Assembly: GCA_003697135.1 (NCBI GenBank)
Contig: RFGC01000012.1
Span: 22,414 to 86,413 of the forward strand
Source: Acidobacteriota bacterium
GTDB lineage: Bacteria; Acidobacteriota; Blastocatellia; Pyrinomonadales; Pyrinomonadaceae
DNA length: 64,000 nucleotides
Direction: 5' to 3'
Both the position numbers and the translations under genes were made by a program. Of the stretch, positions 46,141 through 55,103 are shown piece by piece. The first letter of the stretch is position 1. Each line of letters begins with the position of its first letter. The notes beneath the pieces are model-generated. The model was not told where the DNA came from, made no database searches, and saw only the letters and a program-made list of their open reading frames with translations.

Positions 46141-47283
46141 CTATTCGTTATTTGTAGAGCCAGGTGTATTCAAACCCAGCGTCTGTCTGATTTGATAGAT
46201 AATAGTCTCGTCTTTTATTACATCTTCTAACCAAGCTTCTAAGGGCATGTTGCCCCATTTAACTGCTCTTTGAACTAAGTAAGAGACAGGACTATGGGGT
46301 TCATTTTTGCGAAAATACTCTGCTATTTCTTCAAGTTTTTTCAAAGCCTCTTGACGAGTTTGAATCTGCCTACTTGAAGTTACAGCTTGAATCCCTCCAA
46401 CATTTTCAACTCTTAACTCATCTTTTATCTCCCCTGCGGTTTCGCTCTCTTCAACAGGATCAGGTTCTTCGATACGTTTTTCTTCCAAAATCTTCTTAAC
46501 CAAGCCCCGAATATCGTCTAGTGATTTTTCTAAGTCCCTCAAACTCGGTGTTTGATTGCGGTCATATTTTTCATTGATAACCCTTTCCAAACCCTGATAT
46601 TCAATCCAGCATTCTTCTAGTTGAAGTCCCAAATCTTCGTAGAAGGCACGTTTTGTTTGGCTTTTAGCAACACGCCACATCTGGCCTGTAACTCTTTTTT
46701 CCTCCTCAGCTTGAGCCTTCAAAGCCAGAACCTTCTCTCTTTCCTGATAATCCAGAGCATCAATGTTATCTGGAAAATCGAATTTCTTTGATTCTTCCCA
46801 ATTAGCGTAAGATAAACTCTGCATCCCAGAAGTCAGCGGCAGTGTTCTGATAAAAACACCCATTTGTTGGCCAACCCACTCTACGGCATTCGCCCGTCCT
46901 TCCATGTCGCCTTCATCAATCTGCGGATGAACCGTCTCCCAAAACTCTTCATGTAGCCGCCTCATCAAACAAAGTCCATCTCTCAAACCCACAAAGCCGT
47001 ATTCCTTCGTCAAAGCCTCTACTAACCAGGCTGCTATTTGCAAATCTTTCGTTTCCGAAGACAAAGCAGACACTGCTAGCTCTATGACTTTCCGATAATC
47101 TGCTGACTTTACTTCACCTTGCCAATCTCCATGTGCTGGAATTTCACCAGAACGGCGTGCTAAGCGTATCTCATCGTAAAGCCCCGAATACTTCAAATCC
47201 TCGCCAGATGGATTATCTTCAGAAATCGGCTTCAACAAAGCGTCAAAATCTATCACGGGAGCGCGTGAAGTTGCTCTAAACAT
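46141..47283 (-). CDS. tssA: T6SS baseplate-cap protein TssA (ImpA_N)
   Basis: A 380-residue TssA. The ImpA_N domain is seen as INPSG-like DNPSGEDLKYSGLYDEIRLA, DLQIAAWLVEALTKEYGFVG and REEFWETVHPQIDEGDMEGR-type sequence (LHEEFWETVHPQIDEGD). TssA helps recruit baseplate and primes tube/sheath growth. The C-terminal third ends with a helical VSYLVQRAVKWGNMPLEAWL block, typical of short TssA subclass proteins. ATG 47283 is preceded by GAGG. Confidence 0.93.
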   Translation of the reverse strand: MFRATSRAPVIDFDALLKPISEDNPSGEDLKYSGLYDEIRLARRSGEIPAHGDWQGEVKSADYRKVIELAVSALSSETKDLQIAAWLVEALTKEYGFVGLRDGLCLMRRLHEEFWETVHPQIDEGDMEGRANAVEWVGQQMGVFIRTLPLTSGMQSLSYANWEESKKFDFPDNIDALDYQEREKVLALKAQAEEEKRVTGQMWRVAKSQTKRAFYEDLGLQLEECWIEYQGLERVINEKYDRNQTPSLRDLEKSLDDIRGLVKKILEEKRIEEPDPVEESETAGEIKDELRVENVGGIQAVTSSRQIQTRQEALKKLEEIAEYFRKNEPHSPVSYLVQRAVKWGNMPLEAWLEDVIKDETIIYQIRQTLGLNTPGSTNNE

Positions 47284-47371
47284 AGCATCACCTCTGAGAA
47301 ACTTCGCCTTTTAATTCTATATCTGATAGGGCGAAAAAGAAAGCCATATTGTCAGATCGAAAGATTTTCTT

Positions 47372-48175
47372 TCAATTTGAAACATCTTCGATTTCAAACA
47401 CAACCCTCTCAAGCTCGAACATTGGTTTAGGTTCACCGTCGAAAAAAATCTTTTGTCCTTGCCCTATGTAAACCTCATTGCCAGCATCTTTCCAATCAGT
47501 AGCTCTTCCAAGCTGAATATCAGTATCTTGGCTCTGCCATGAGTTAGAATAAATTCCCGGCACGAAAACTTCACCACTTGTGCCATTTACCGCCACGATT
47601 CTTGCCTGTCGCCAGAAAAGATCACGTAGTGACTGCAAAGGAGCAAACTCAATCGCTAGTATCTGCTCAAATGGAATCCATACATACGAATCCCTTACAA
47701 AAACTTCCATCACACAGGAAGTTAGATCGTTGTAATCTCTGAAATCTTCCCTTTTCTGACCGTTGATCTCGCATGAAAAAGCAGGACGCTTTTCTTCAAC
47801 CTCGTCGAGCAGTTCCCTAGCTTTCGCTGAATTGCCATCACGCAAATAGTTGTTTGCATTCAAAAGCCCATAGATGTATTCAGGCACGTCTGTTACGAAC
47901 TCTGGCTTTAAGCTCTCAGAAAAATATCGAGACCTTTTTCTTTCGGCGACAATACATTGCTGATAAACTTTTGCACCAAAAGCTGACTCAACATCCATTT
48001 GCCCGATTGCTTCCAATTGCCTTTCGGCTCTTTCCCATTCACCTGAAAATAGCGAAAGCTCAAACAAAAAGATTCGAGCCTGTGAATCCGTAGGTTTCTT
48101 TTTTACAACTTGAATTAGGCTTTCTATTGCCCCCTTCAAATCGCCAGAATTTAACTTTTCTTTTGCTTCTATCAT
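47372..48175 (-). CDS. tagJ: T6SS accessory protein TagJ (ImpE family)
   Basis: A 267-residue ImpE/TagJ protein. N-terminal TPR-like helices (AIESLIQVVKKKPTDSQARI, LFELSLFSGEWERAERQLEA) are followed by the family's conserved C-terminal domain, with YVWIPFEQILAIEFAPLQSL, DLFWRQARI and GRATDWKDAGN. TagJ is an accessory subunit that binds the TssB N-terminus and aids ClpV recruitment in some T6SSs. It is present in only some subtypes. Confidence 0.93.
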   Translation of the reverse strand: MIEAKEKLNSGDLKGAIESLIQVVKKKPTDSQARIFLFELSLFSGEWERAERQLEAIGQMDVESAFGAKVYQQCIVAERKRSRYFSESLKPEFVTDVPEYIYGLLNANNYLRDGNSAKARELLDEVEEKRPAFSCEINGQKREDFRDYNDLTSCVMEVFVRDSYVWIPFEQILAIEFAPLQSLRDLFWRQARIVAVNGTSGEVFVPGIYSNSWQSQDTDIQLGRATDWKDAGNEVYIGQGQKIFFDGEPKPMFELERVVFEIEDVSN

Positions 48176-48187
48176 TTGTTCATTTCC

Positions 48188-51100
48188 TCATCTTAAGATA
48201 TTTTGCGGTGCTCGCACCGATTTGAAAAGATTTCTGTTAAACAAATCTCCTCCCGTAGGTCTAACCGACGCTATCACAGTTTTATTTCCAAGACGGTAAC
48301 TCAAAACATATTCACCCGTAGGATTTTTCTTTGGAGAACCCGCCTCAAAGAATCTAAATAATCCCCAAGTGCCGGGAAACTTCTTCGATAGCGACTGCTC
48401 GGTTGTTGTAATGCTCGACGTATTCGTCGAAGTTGTAGTAGTTGCCCCGGTAGCAGAAACTAAATTCATAAAAACCCCCGTTTCACCAGAAGTCGCGGGA
48501 AACTTGAAGTTTGTCGAACCTGTTCCGCTCGAATCAATTTTTTGCCCATCAATCGTTACTTCCACCAAAGCCCCTTCAACCTTTTGGAGTTTGAATTCGT
48601 AACTAAATGACGGTGTTTTGTTTTTGCCAAATAAAGCATCGCGCAATCGGAAAGCATTGTTGAGATATTCAACAAACTCATCGCTGAATTTCACCTCGCT
48701 GTTGTCCTTGACTTTCAGCTTTCCGTCAACCTCTTCAAAGAATTTTGCGAGTCTGTCACTGTAAAACTTTGAGAGATCACCATCAACAGGATTCAGATAA
48801 GCAGAAAGCTTGGTTATATCAGCGTCTCCGACATCTTCAAACGGATAGCCTTTCTCGACTTCTTTCGCCTTCGGCAATATCTGTTCTGCCCATAGTTTCT
48901 TAATTTGATTTGCAACACCAACTCCGAGAAAGTCTCGCAAGTTTCCAAGCGGTTTCTTTAGAAAACTTGCCAGTTCTTGCCCAGAAGGAGTATCGTTAAA
49001 AGGCCCTAAAAGATTGGAGATGGCATTCTCAGAGTCCCTGAGTTTCAGCTTTACGTCCTTGTCCTGCGATAAATCTTTTGCAATCTGTGCCACCTGGTCG
49101 GGAGATAACCCTCTAAACCTGTTAAGAACAGTTTGCAGGACATTTTCATATTTTGCTATGTTCTCACCTTCAACAAAAGTAAATAACGGGCGAAAATCTT
49201 TTTCTACTTGAGTATTTCCTCCTGTTTCAGGTTTTCTCTCGCTCTGAAACAGCCTTATTATCCAATCTAGCCAACCAGATGATTTCGGAGCGGCTGAGAG
49301 ATTCGTTTGCGTGGCTATTTCTTTAATCAAAACTTTCAGCGGAGAATTAGCCGAAGCAAATTCCTCCAAGGCTCTTTCGGCTTCTGATTGCGTAGAATAT
49401 TTCTTGATATTGATGTTCTTGACAAACTTCCTCCACTCGTCGGTATAATCACGAAAATATCTTTCCTGAATCAGACTGGCTTCAGCACCCTCCGTAGTTA
49501 CTCTCGCTCCTCTTTCACCCATTACCCAATCATCAGCGCCAAGTTCTTGATTGGCATTCTTTATGGCTTCATCCATCAATCTAAACCCTTCAACGGTAAA
49601 AACGTTTGGCACTCTGTAACTTCCTTCAATAAATTCGGAATTTGCACCATTGCGCGCCAAAATGTTCGCAACCGTAATGTCTCCTTGTGTGTCATTAAGT
49701 TGCTTGGATATTTCAGTAACCTTCCTTTTGTAGTATCTTTGCCATGCAGGATAAGCTTGCAATTTTTTGCGCGTCTCGGCCACGAGATTATCGTTTATCA
49801 TTACAAAAGGAAACTCATCTCGATCAACCTGCTTTGCCCAGAACTCTAATTGCTGTTCAGCAAGAAGCCAAAGCCCTTCACCTACTTTCGACTCTTTCTT
49901 CCAATAATCCGACAAAGTCGCTATCAAAAACGAAGATTCAGCGTATTTACGATATTCTTCCTTTCCGGAAAGCATCAAATATGCTTTCAATAAATCGTAG
50001 TGCTTTCCAAGCAAATCTTCCTGCTGGGCAGTCAAGTTACTCGCAGTTACGGCTTGCCCTGCGGAGAATTTTTGCAAGTCTTCTTCGAGTTTCCTAACCA
50101 CAGGCTTTTTGAATCTTTGCTCAATGGCATTGAAATAAATGTTTAGGAGTCTTTCTCTATAAATCCGATTACCCGAATAAAGCCCAAACCTCATCCACCA
50201 AGGAGCACCGTTTCTTTCATAATCATCAAGCTCAACTAATCTTTTTCTCAAGTTTTCGATTGCAGTCATTTCAAAAAGCACTTCGTCAGGGTTTTTAGCG
50301 AAAAGATCACGCCCTGCATCTGCTTTGTAAACCTCTAAAACCTTTTCACCTTCTCTAGTAGCTGAATCCAGCAGAACTTTGTTTCGATAAAGCGAGTGTG
50401 CAGAAAGAATCAAAAACAAAGCCATCAAAAATAACGCAAGTCCTGACAAAACCCATCTCAAAACTGGCGGTTTCTGTCTTTGCGCCAAAATAGTCGCCAC
50501 AAGGTCTTTGTCGCGTAAAATTACCTCTCTAAATAGTCTCTCCGTGAAGTATGTTTCTCCAACAACATAAGGAATCGAAGCTAGTGTTTTTTCACCTGCT
50601 GGTGAGTTCGGACGATTTGCTGGAACAGCCGTGAAATAAAAGCCTCTGAATAGCGGATTTTCACTAAAAGGATTTGGACGAAGCAAAGTCGTTATGAAAT
50701 GCCCGACTCTACGCTTCACGGAAGCAAAATGAAGCGGAAAATTGAAAATTCTCAACTGTCTTATTGGTGGAAAAGGAGCACTTAATCTAAACAAACGACG
50801 CTTAATAACGGATGCTTGAAGCAAATCAAACTCCGTGTCGAAAAGATTTATTACTTCATTGTTTTTGTCAAGCGGGATTGTCGTCCCCCAAACTAATTTT
50901 TGTCCTTCCTTTTGTGAAGCCGAAAAAGAATCTCGAAAACCCTCTATAGCGTCTGCATGCGTAAAGACCAAATAAACAGGAAACCGCACGCCTGCCGCTT
51001 TCATGGCTTCATCTATTCTCACACGCAAAATTTTCGCTTGCTCTTCAATTTGCTTTTCGTCTGAGAGCATCAATTTCTCTACGCTTACGGAAACAATCAT

Positions 51101-51736
51101 TCCATCTATCGGACGTTCAGGGCGATGCTTCTTTATTGTTTCTAATAGCGACAACCATTCCTGAACATCGGTGGGATTTTCTGATTGGTAGCGTCCAAGA
51201 GTATCAACGAAAACGGCTTCGCTTGCAACACGCCACTCAACTCGTCTGGTCGGACGGATAAATTTCAATTCCGATTGACGTTGACTCGGAAGAGCTTGAA
51301 AATTCAAATTCGAGCCTAAAATCAACGAGGTCTTCCCAGATTTGCTGCCTCCTATAACGAGATACCAAGGCAATGAATACACATTTAAGCCTGATTTTTG
51401 CAAAAACTGCACAACTTCTTCAGCAGACTTCGTAAGTTCAGGCAAATCGGCTACAGGTGCTTTGCTAGTTTCGGCCTGTGCTTGCTTTTGTGTTATGGAG
51501 TCTGCCTCTTTGGCTTTTGCTTCCTTTTTCAAATTTCTTCTAGAAGCTACATAACCTATGACCAAAGCAAAGGGCAGTGTCAGCAACACAAGCGCTATGA
51601 CCACCACTCTTTGGCTAATCGGATAGTTTAGCTTATCTCCCGCAAACCAAACTATAAGCGATACTATTCCGTAGAAGGAGAAAAGCCCACCAAGACCTAA
51701 AGCATACCTGAGCTGACTAAAATGCCAAGAAGACAT
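48188..51736 (-). CDS. tssM: T6SS inner-membrane protein TssM (IcmF)
   Basis: A 1182-residue TssM. Two N-terminal membrane helices (about 13-34 and 43-64) precede a cytoplasmic NTPase-like domain with Walker A GGSKSGKTSLIL (129-140), and a third helix VLRWVLSGLALFLMALFLIL lies near residue 430. The long periplasmic part with IcmF-related and C-terminal beta domains follows. It forms the membrane complex with TssL and TssJ; TssJ is not in the window. It follows tssL by 23 bases. Confidence 0.96.
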   Translation of the reverse strand: MSSWHFSQLRYALGLGGLFSFYGIVSLIVWFAGDKLNYPISQRVVVIALVLLTLPFALVIGYVASRRNLKKEAKAKEADSITQKQAQAETSKAPVADLPELTKSAEEVVQFLQKSGLNVYSLPWYLVIGGSKSGKTSLILGSNLNFQALPSQRQSELKFIRPTRRVEWRVASEAVFVDTLGRYQSENPTDVQEWLSLLETIKKHRPERPIDGMIVSVSVEKLMLSDEKQIEEQAKILRVRIDEAMKAAGVRFPVYLVFTHADAIEGFRDSFSASQKEGQKLVWGTTIPLDKNNEVINLFDTEFDLLQASVIKRRLFRLSAPFPPIRQLRIFNFPLHFASVKRRVGHFITTLLRPNPFSENPLFRGFYFTAVPANRPNSPAGEKTLASIPYVVGETYFTERLFREVILRDKDLVATILAQRQKPPVLRWVLSGLALFLMALFLILSAHSLYRNKVLLDSATREGEKVLEVYKADAGRDLFAKNPDEVLFEMTAIENLRKRLVELDDYERNGAPWWMRFGLYSGNRIYRERLLNIYFNAIEQRFKKPVVRKLEEDLQKFSAGQAVTASNLTAQQEDLLGKHYDLLKAYLMLSGKEEYRKYAESSFLIATLSDYWKKESKVGEGLWLLAEQQLEFWAKQVDRDEFPFVMINDNLVAETRKKLQAYPAWQRYYKRKVTEISKQLNDTQGDITVANILARNGANSEFIEGSYRVPNVFTVEGFRLMDEAIKNANQELGADDWVMGERGARVTTEGAEASLIQERYFRDYTDEWRKFVKNINIKKYSTQSEAERALEEFASANSPLKVLIKEIATQTNLSAAPKSSGWLDWIIRLFQSERKPETGGNTQVEKDFRPLFTFVEGENIAKYENVLQTVLNRFRGLSPDQVAQIAKDLSQDKDVKLKLRDSENAISNLLGPFNDTPSGQELASFLKKPLGNLRDFLGVGVANQIKKLWAEQILPKAKEVEKGYPFEDVGDADITKLSAYLNPVDGDLSKFYSDRLAKFFEEVDGKLKVKDNSEVKFSDEFVEYLNNAFRLRDALFGKNKTPSFSYEFKLQKVEGALVEVTIDGQKIDSSGTGSTNFKFPATSGETGVFMNLVSATGATTTTSTNTSSITTTEQSLSKKFPGTWGLFRFFEAGSPKKNPTGEYVLSYRLGNKTVIASVRPTGGDLFNRNLFKSVRAPQNILR

Positions 51737-51759
51737 ACGGGAAACTTAAAAAAGACTCT

Positions 51760-52461
51760 TCAAAGTTGAAGTTTTTGCATTGCTTCATCTAAGAATTTCG
51801 ACGCAAGTAAATACATCACTAAATAAACCAAAAGAGTAAAAGCAAGAAAACCAAGCAGCGAAACCTTAACCCACATTGGCAAGCTAGGCTTCTCAGGCGG
51901 CTTCGGTTGATCGTTAACAAAGGCATGAGGTGAAAGCTCTACCTTTTTTATCTTTCCAACTTTTACCAAAGCGTTGGCAGTTCTTTGCATTATTTCAAGG
52001 AGTTTATGTTGCTCGTAAACTGCGTATTTGCCTTTGAAACCCAGTAACATGCAAACATAAAAAACCTCGACTGCATCGGCTGTTTGCTCTATTTGCTTCA
52101 GCATTGCTTCGAGCTTATCGAAGAATTTCTCCCCAGCAAGTTGCTCACCAAAGTATTCTAGCTGAAGTGGGAATTTTTCCCATTCTTCTTTGAGATGAAA
52201 TTCCCCCGTCAAAACCGTTTCATCAACAAATGCGGCAAGCGCAAACTTCGATATTTGAATAATCTTATGATTAAACCTGTAGCGTTCCGCCCGACGCTCA
52301 AAATCATCTAGAAGCACTTTTATCTTAGGTCTTAGTTCATTTGAAGGTTTTACAAGCCCAGATTGCAAGCGCAATATCAAATCGAAAACAGGCGAAGCAA
52401 AAAATATCAAGTCGTTCTGGCTCTGCGCTACGACATTTCTTGTTACTGTTTCAGCAGACAT
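51760..52461 (-). CDS. tssL: T6SS inner-membrane protein TssL (DotU)
   Basis: A 233-residue short-form TssL of the DotU family. The cytoplasmic domain shows LRPKIKVLLDDFERRAERYR, the IISKF-like ISKFALAAFVDETVLTGEFH block and CMLLGFKGKYAVYEQ. One C-terminal membrane helix (WVKVSLLGFLAFTLLVYLVM) completes it. There is no OmpA-like peptidoglycan-binding domain, so anchoring must come from elsewhere. ATG 52461 is preferred to TTG 52479 because AAGGGG lies about 10 bases upstream. Confidence 0.95.
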   Translation of the reverse strand: MSAETVTRNVVAQSQNDLIFFASPVFDLILRLQSGLVKPSNELRPKIKVLLDDFERRAERYRFNHKIIQISKFALAAFVDETVLTGEFHLKEEWEKFPLQLEYFGEQLAGEKFFDKLEAMLKQIEQTADAVEVFYVCMLLGFKGKYAVYEQHKLLEIMQRTANALVKVGKIKKVELSPHAFVNDQPKPPEKPSLPMWVKVSLLGFLAFTLLVYLVMYLLASKFLDEAMQKLQL

Positions 52462-52475
52462 TTTTATTTTCCCCT

Positions 52476-53828
52476 TCAAGGCTTCACGGCATACATTTCC
52501 AGCTTTTCATTTGGGATTTTTTCAGGCACGTAAATAGCTACGTTCTTTGCGCCCTTAATCCCTTCCCAATAGGCTCCTTTTGTATCGAGTTGAAAATATC
52601 GGAATCCGATTCTTGTTGGGATAGGAGCTGGTGGCGGGTTTGAATGAATCAATCCAACACCCGGCAAAGCTCGACCAACAACCGTGTCAATCACATCGCG
52701 CGAAGCTATTTTCAGAACTATCGGAATTTCTTCGATGATTCTCGCTTCAGGCATATCAGCTTTAACCGCTAAATAAAATCCAGCTTCGCTCAAAAGTCTA
52801 TCATCTTCGATTCTTCCAACATAAAGCGTAGGACTCACCTTTTCGAGTGGAATCGGAACACACTTACTCGGAATCACAGTTTCAAGTAGCTCTCTCAACA
52901 CGAAAAATAAATTGCTGAATGTGTAGTAAAGATCGTCATGATCGTATCGAACGATGTCTTTTGGATGTGAATCTGTGGAAAAAGTCATCAATTCTCCAAC
53001 AAGCTCAGCCAGCTTGAGATAGAGTTTTTCGGGATGCAAAAGCGGAGAATAAAAGTAATGCATCAGTGTTGGAATTGCCGAATTTACAGTGTGCAAAAGC
53101 CAAAATGAAGCTACTTCAGAAGTTGTAAAATCCGCTAAAGATACCCGGCTTTGCCTTCTCTGCTCGCCTAAAACACTGCTTTTTGTTATGAGAATTTCAA
53201 CGATCTGGCGAAGCATATTCGTAAGCCACTGCGAAGCGCTTATGTTCAGAACCGGTGGAATGTAATCGGCCGAAATCTGAAACTTCCCTGTTGGCGTTCT
53301 TTCAAGCTCCGCTATTTTTATCGAAGTCCACCCATCTCTGAGTTCATCATCAAAAATAATTCTCAAGTTTGGCTTCGCAAAGGCAATAGGTTGTTCATTT
53401 GCCCCAGTTGTTTCGTCTTTTACGAAAGCTCCATCCTGAAGAAATCTAACGTTTATGCTTGCAGGAGCGCCGTTAGCTTGAAAATTGGCACCTCCGAACC
53501 TCTGTGCTGGTACTGCTAAATGAACACCTAATTTCTCCACTTCAGGGCCAAAATGTTCAGCTATCGGGCGCAAACTAGGCTCCGAATCAGTTTCAGGAAT
53601 GTTTATCAAAAGCCCATCAGGCATCACAGCACGACAAGTTATGATTTGGAAATTACCATTAGCAACCGATTCATGACTTACCTGCAAATCCAAAATTCCG
53701 TAGTTAAAAGGCACGAGTGAATTTATCCGGGAATTCAGTAAGGCTTCATGGTAATTATCCCACTGCTGAAAGTGATGCGGCATCAACAGCATTCCTTCAT
53801 TCCAAACTACTTTGCGATAACGACTCAT
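52476..53828 (-). CDS. tssK: T6SS baseplate-membrane connector TssK
   Basis: A 450-residue TssK (VasE/ImpJ). Recognised by VVWNEGMLLMPHHFQQWDNY, YGILDLQVSHE, AVMPDGLLINIPE and the C-terminal GVGLIHSNPPPAPIP with RIGFRYFQLDTKGAYWEGIK. It links the baseplate to TssM/TssL. It is the first gene of the T6SS operon; the gap to fmt is 211 bases and must carry the operon promoter, which I could not place. tssJ, usually located next to tssK, is missing. Confidence 0.96.
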   Translation of the reverse strand: MSRYRKVVWNEGMLLMPHHFQQWDNYHEALLNSRINSLVPFNYGILDLQVSHESVANGNFQIITCRAVMPDGLLINIPETDSEPSLRPIAEHFGPEVEKLGVHLAVPAQRFGGANFQANGAPASINVRFLQDGAFVKDETTGANEQPIAFAKPNLRIIFDDELRDGWTSIKIAELERTPTGKFQISADYIPPVLNISASQWLTNMLRQIVEILITKSSVLGEQRRQSRVSLADFTTSEVASFWLLHTVNSAIPTLMHYFYSPLLHPEKLYLKLAELVGELMTFSTDSHPKDIVRYDHDDLYYTFSNLFFVLRELLETVIPSKCVPIPLEKVSPTLYVGRIEDDRLLSEAGFYLAVKADMPEARIIEEIPIVLKIASRDVIDTVVGRALPGVGLIHSNPPPAPIPTRIGFRYFQLDTKGAYWEGIKGAKNVAIYVPEKIPNEKLEMYAVKP

Positions 53829-54039
53829 AGTTCACCGAAATTCTCTTTTTCCTCAAACTTCACCCTTGCCCAATACGTCTAAAGCATAATATCACAAAAG
53901 AAACCCCAAATATAAACGAATAATAAAGATTTCATTCTTCGCCTCTCACAACAAAGCGCAGAAAGGATTTTCCGCAAGATTTACCTGCTCTTGCAATCCA
54001 AAGCTTAAACACCCAGCAAGCATCTACAAGCTGTTGACC

Positions 54040-54987
54040 TTATCTTGTTTGAAATTTCTCGCCCTCTTTTAGTCTTGTTCCGTTGAGGAAGTCCTTAACA
54101 AACATTCTTTTTTTGCCTTCGAGTTGTAATTCTTCGATTTTCAACAAAGTCCCGCCGCCACAAGCTACTAAAAAACAATCGCCTTTAGCCTGAACGATTG
54201 AACCTGCTTCAGATTCACTACTAGAACTCTCAACTGCCTTAGCTTTCCACAAGGTTAATTTCTTTCCCTGATAAAAGGTGAAACACGTTGGGAAAGGCTG
54301 AAAACCACGAATACGGTTTGCAATCTCAAAAGCCTTCATGCTCCAATCAATCAATCCGTCTTCCTTTTTGAGAATAGGAGCATAACTTGCAAGCTCATCG
54401 TTTTGCTTCTGCGGAGTTATTTTGTCGAGATTTTTCAGCGTCTCTGCAAGCAAATCAGCTCCTATAGTTGACAGTCTTTCCATCAGTTCAATAGCAGTTT
54501 CATCATCATAAATTTGAACCTCTCTCTGCAAAAGAATATCTCCTGCATCAAGTTCTTCGTCCATTTTCATCGTAGTCACACCTGTAATTTTTTCGCCGCG
54601 TGCTATCGCCCAGTTAACTGGCGCAGCACCGCGATACTTCGGCAAAAGAGAAAAATGTAAATTCACCGCTCCAAGCGAAAAGGCATAAAGAAAATCAGGC
54701 GGTAAAATTTTCCCATACGCAACAACAACAGCAATATCAGCACTGTGAGAACGAAAAATTTCAGTTTCTTCCGCTGTTCTGATTTTACTAGGTTGTAAGA
54801 CCTTTAAGCCTCTTTCGAGCGCAAATTCTTTTATCGGCGGTGGTGTTAGCTTACCGCCACGTCCTGCAGGTTTATCAGGCTGAGTGTAAACTGCAACTAT
54901 CTCATGCCCTTCATCTAAAAGTTTCGACAAACTCACCACAGCCGCTTTCGGCGTTCCCATGAATACTATTTTCATCTTTGTTGTCAT
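54040..54987 (-). CDS. fmt: Methionyl-tRNA formyltransferase
   Basis: Formylates initiator Met-tRNA using 10-formyl-THF. The protein (315 residues; 311 if ATG 54975 is used, which gives the standard MKIVFMGTP start) shows VVVAYGKILPPDF, the catalytic N-H-D set in AVNLHFSLLPKYRGAAPVNW and EELDAGDIL, and the C-terminal FPTCFTFYQGKKLTLWKAKA. Neither start has a clear SD. The usual partner def is not adjacent. Confidence 0.96.
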   Translation of the reverse strand: MTTKMKIVFMGTPKAAVVSLSKLLDEGHEIVAVYTQPDKPAGRGGKLTPPPIKEFALERGLKVLQPSKIRTAEETEIFRSHSADIAVVVAYGKILPPDFLYAFSLGAVNLHFSLLPKYRGAAPVNWAIARGEKITGVTTMKMDEELDAGDILLQREVQIYDDETAIELMERLSTIGADLLAETLKNLDKITPQKQNDELASYAPILKKEDGLIDWSMKAFEIANRIRGFQPFPTCFTFYQGKKLTLWKAKAVESSSSESEAGSIVQAKGDCFLVACGGGTLLKIEELQLEGKKRMFVKDFLNGTRLKEGEKFQTR

Positions 54988-55041
54988 TAAATGTTTTTTA
55001 CATTTATTTCAACAGAAATTTCGTTTTTATCCAAAAAAGTC

Positions 55042-55070
55042 TTGTATCTTTACCTTTCCGATAATATAAT
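55042..55070 (+). promoter_or_regulatory. Putative sigma-70-type promoter for the VCBS-repeat protein
   Basis: TTGTAT (55042-55047) and a perfect TATAAT (55065-55070) separated by 17 bases, 33 bases upstream of the ATG at 55104, whose SD (GAGGAGGG, 55093-55100) is very strong. The -35 is poor. Confidence 0.55.
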
Positions 55071-55103
55071 TGCTGAAAAATCAAATTCTTTTGAGGAGGG
55101 AAA

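Noticed and set aside
53829..54039. Promoter of the T6SS operon
   Set aside because: TATTAT-like boxes are present, but no -35 at 16-18 bases; not listed as a feature.
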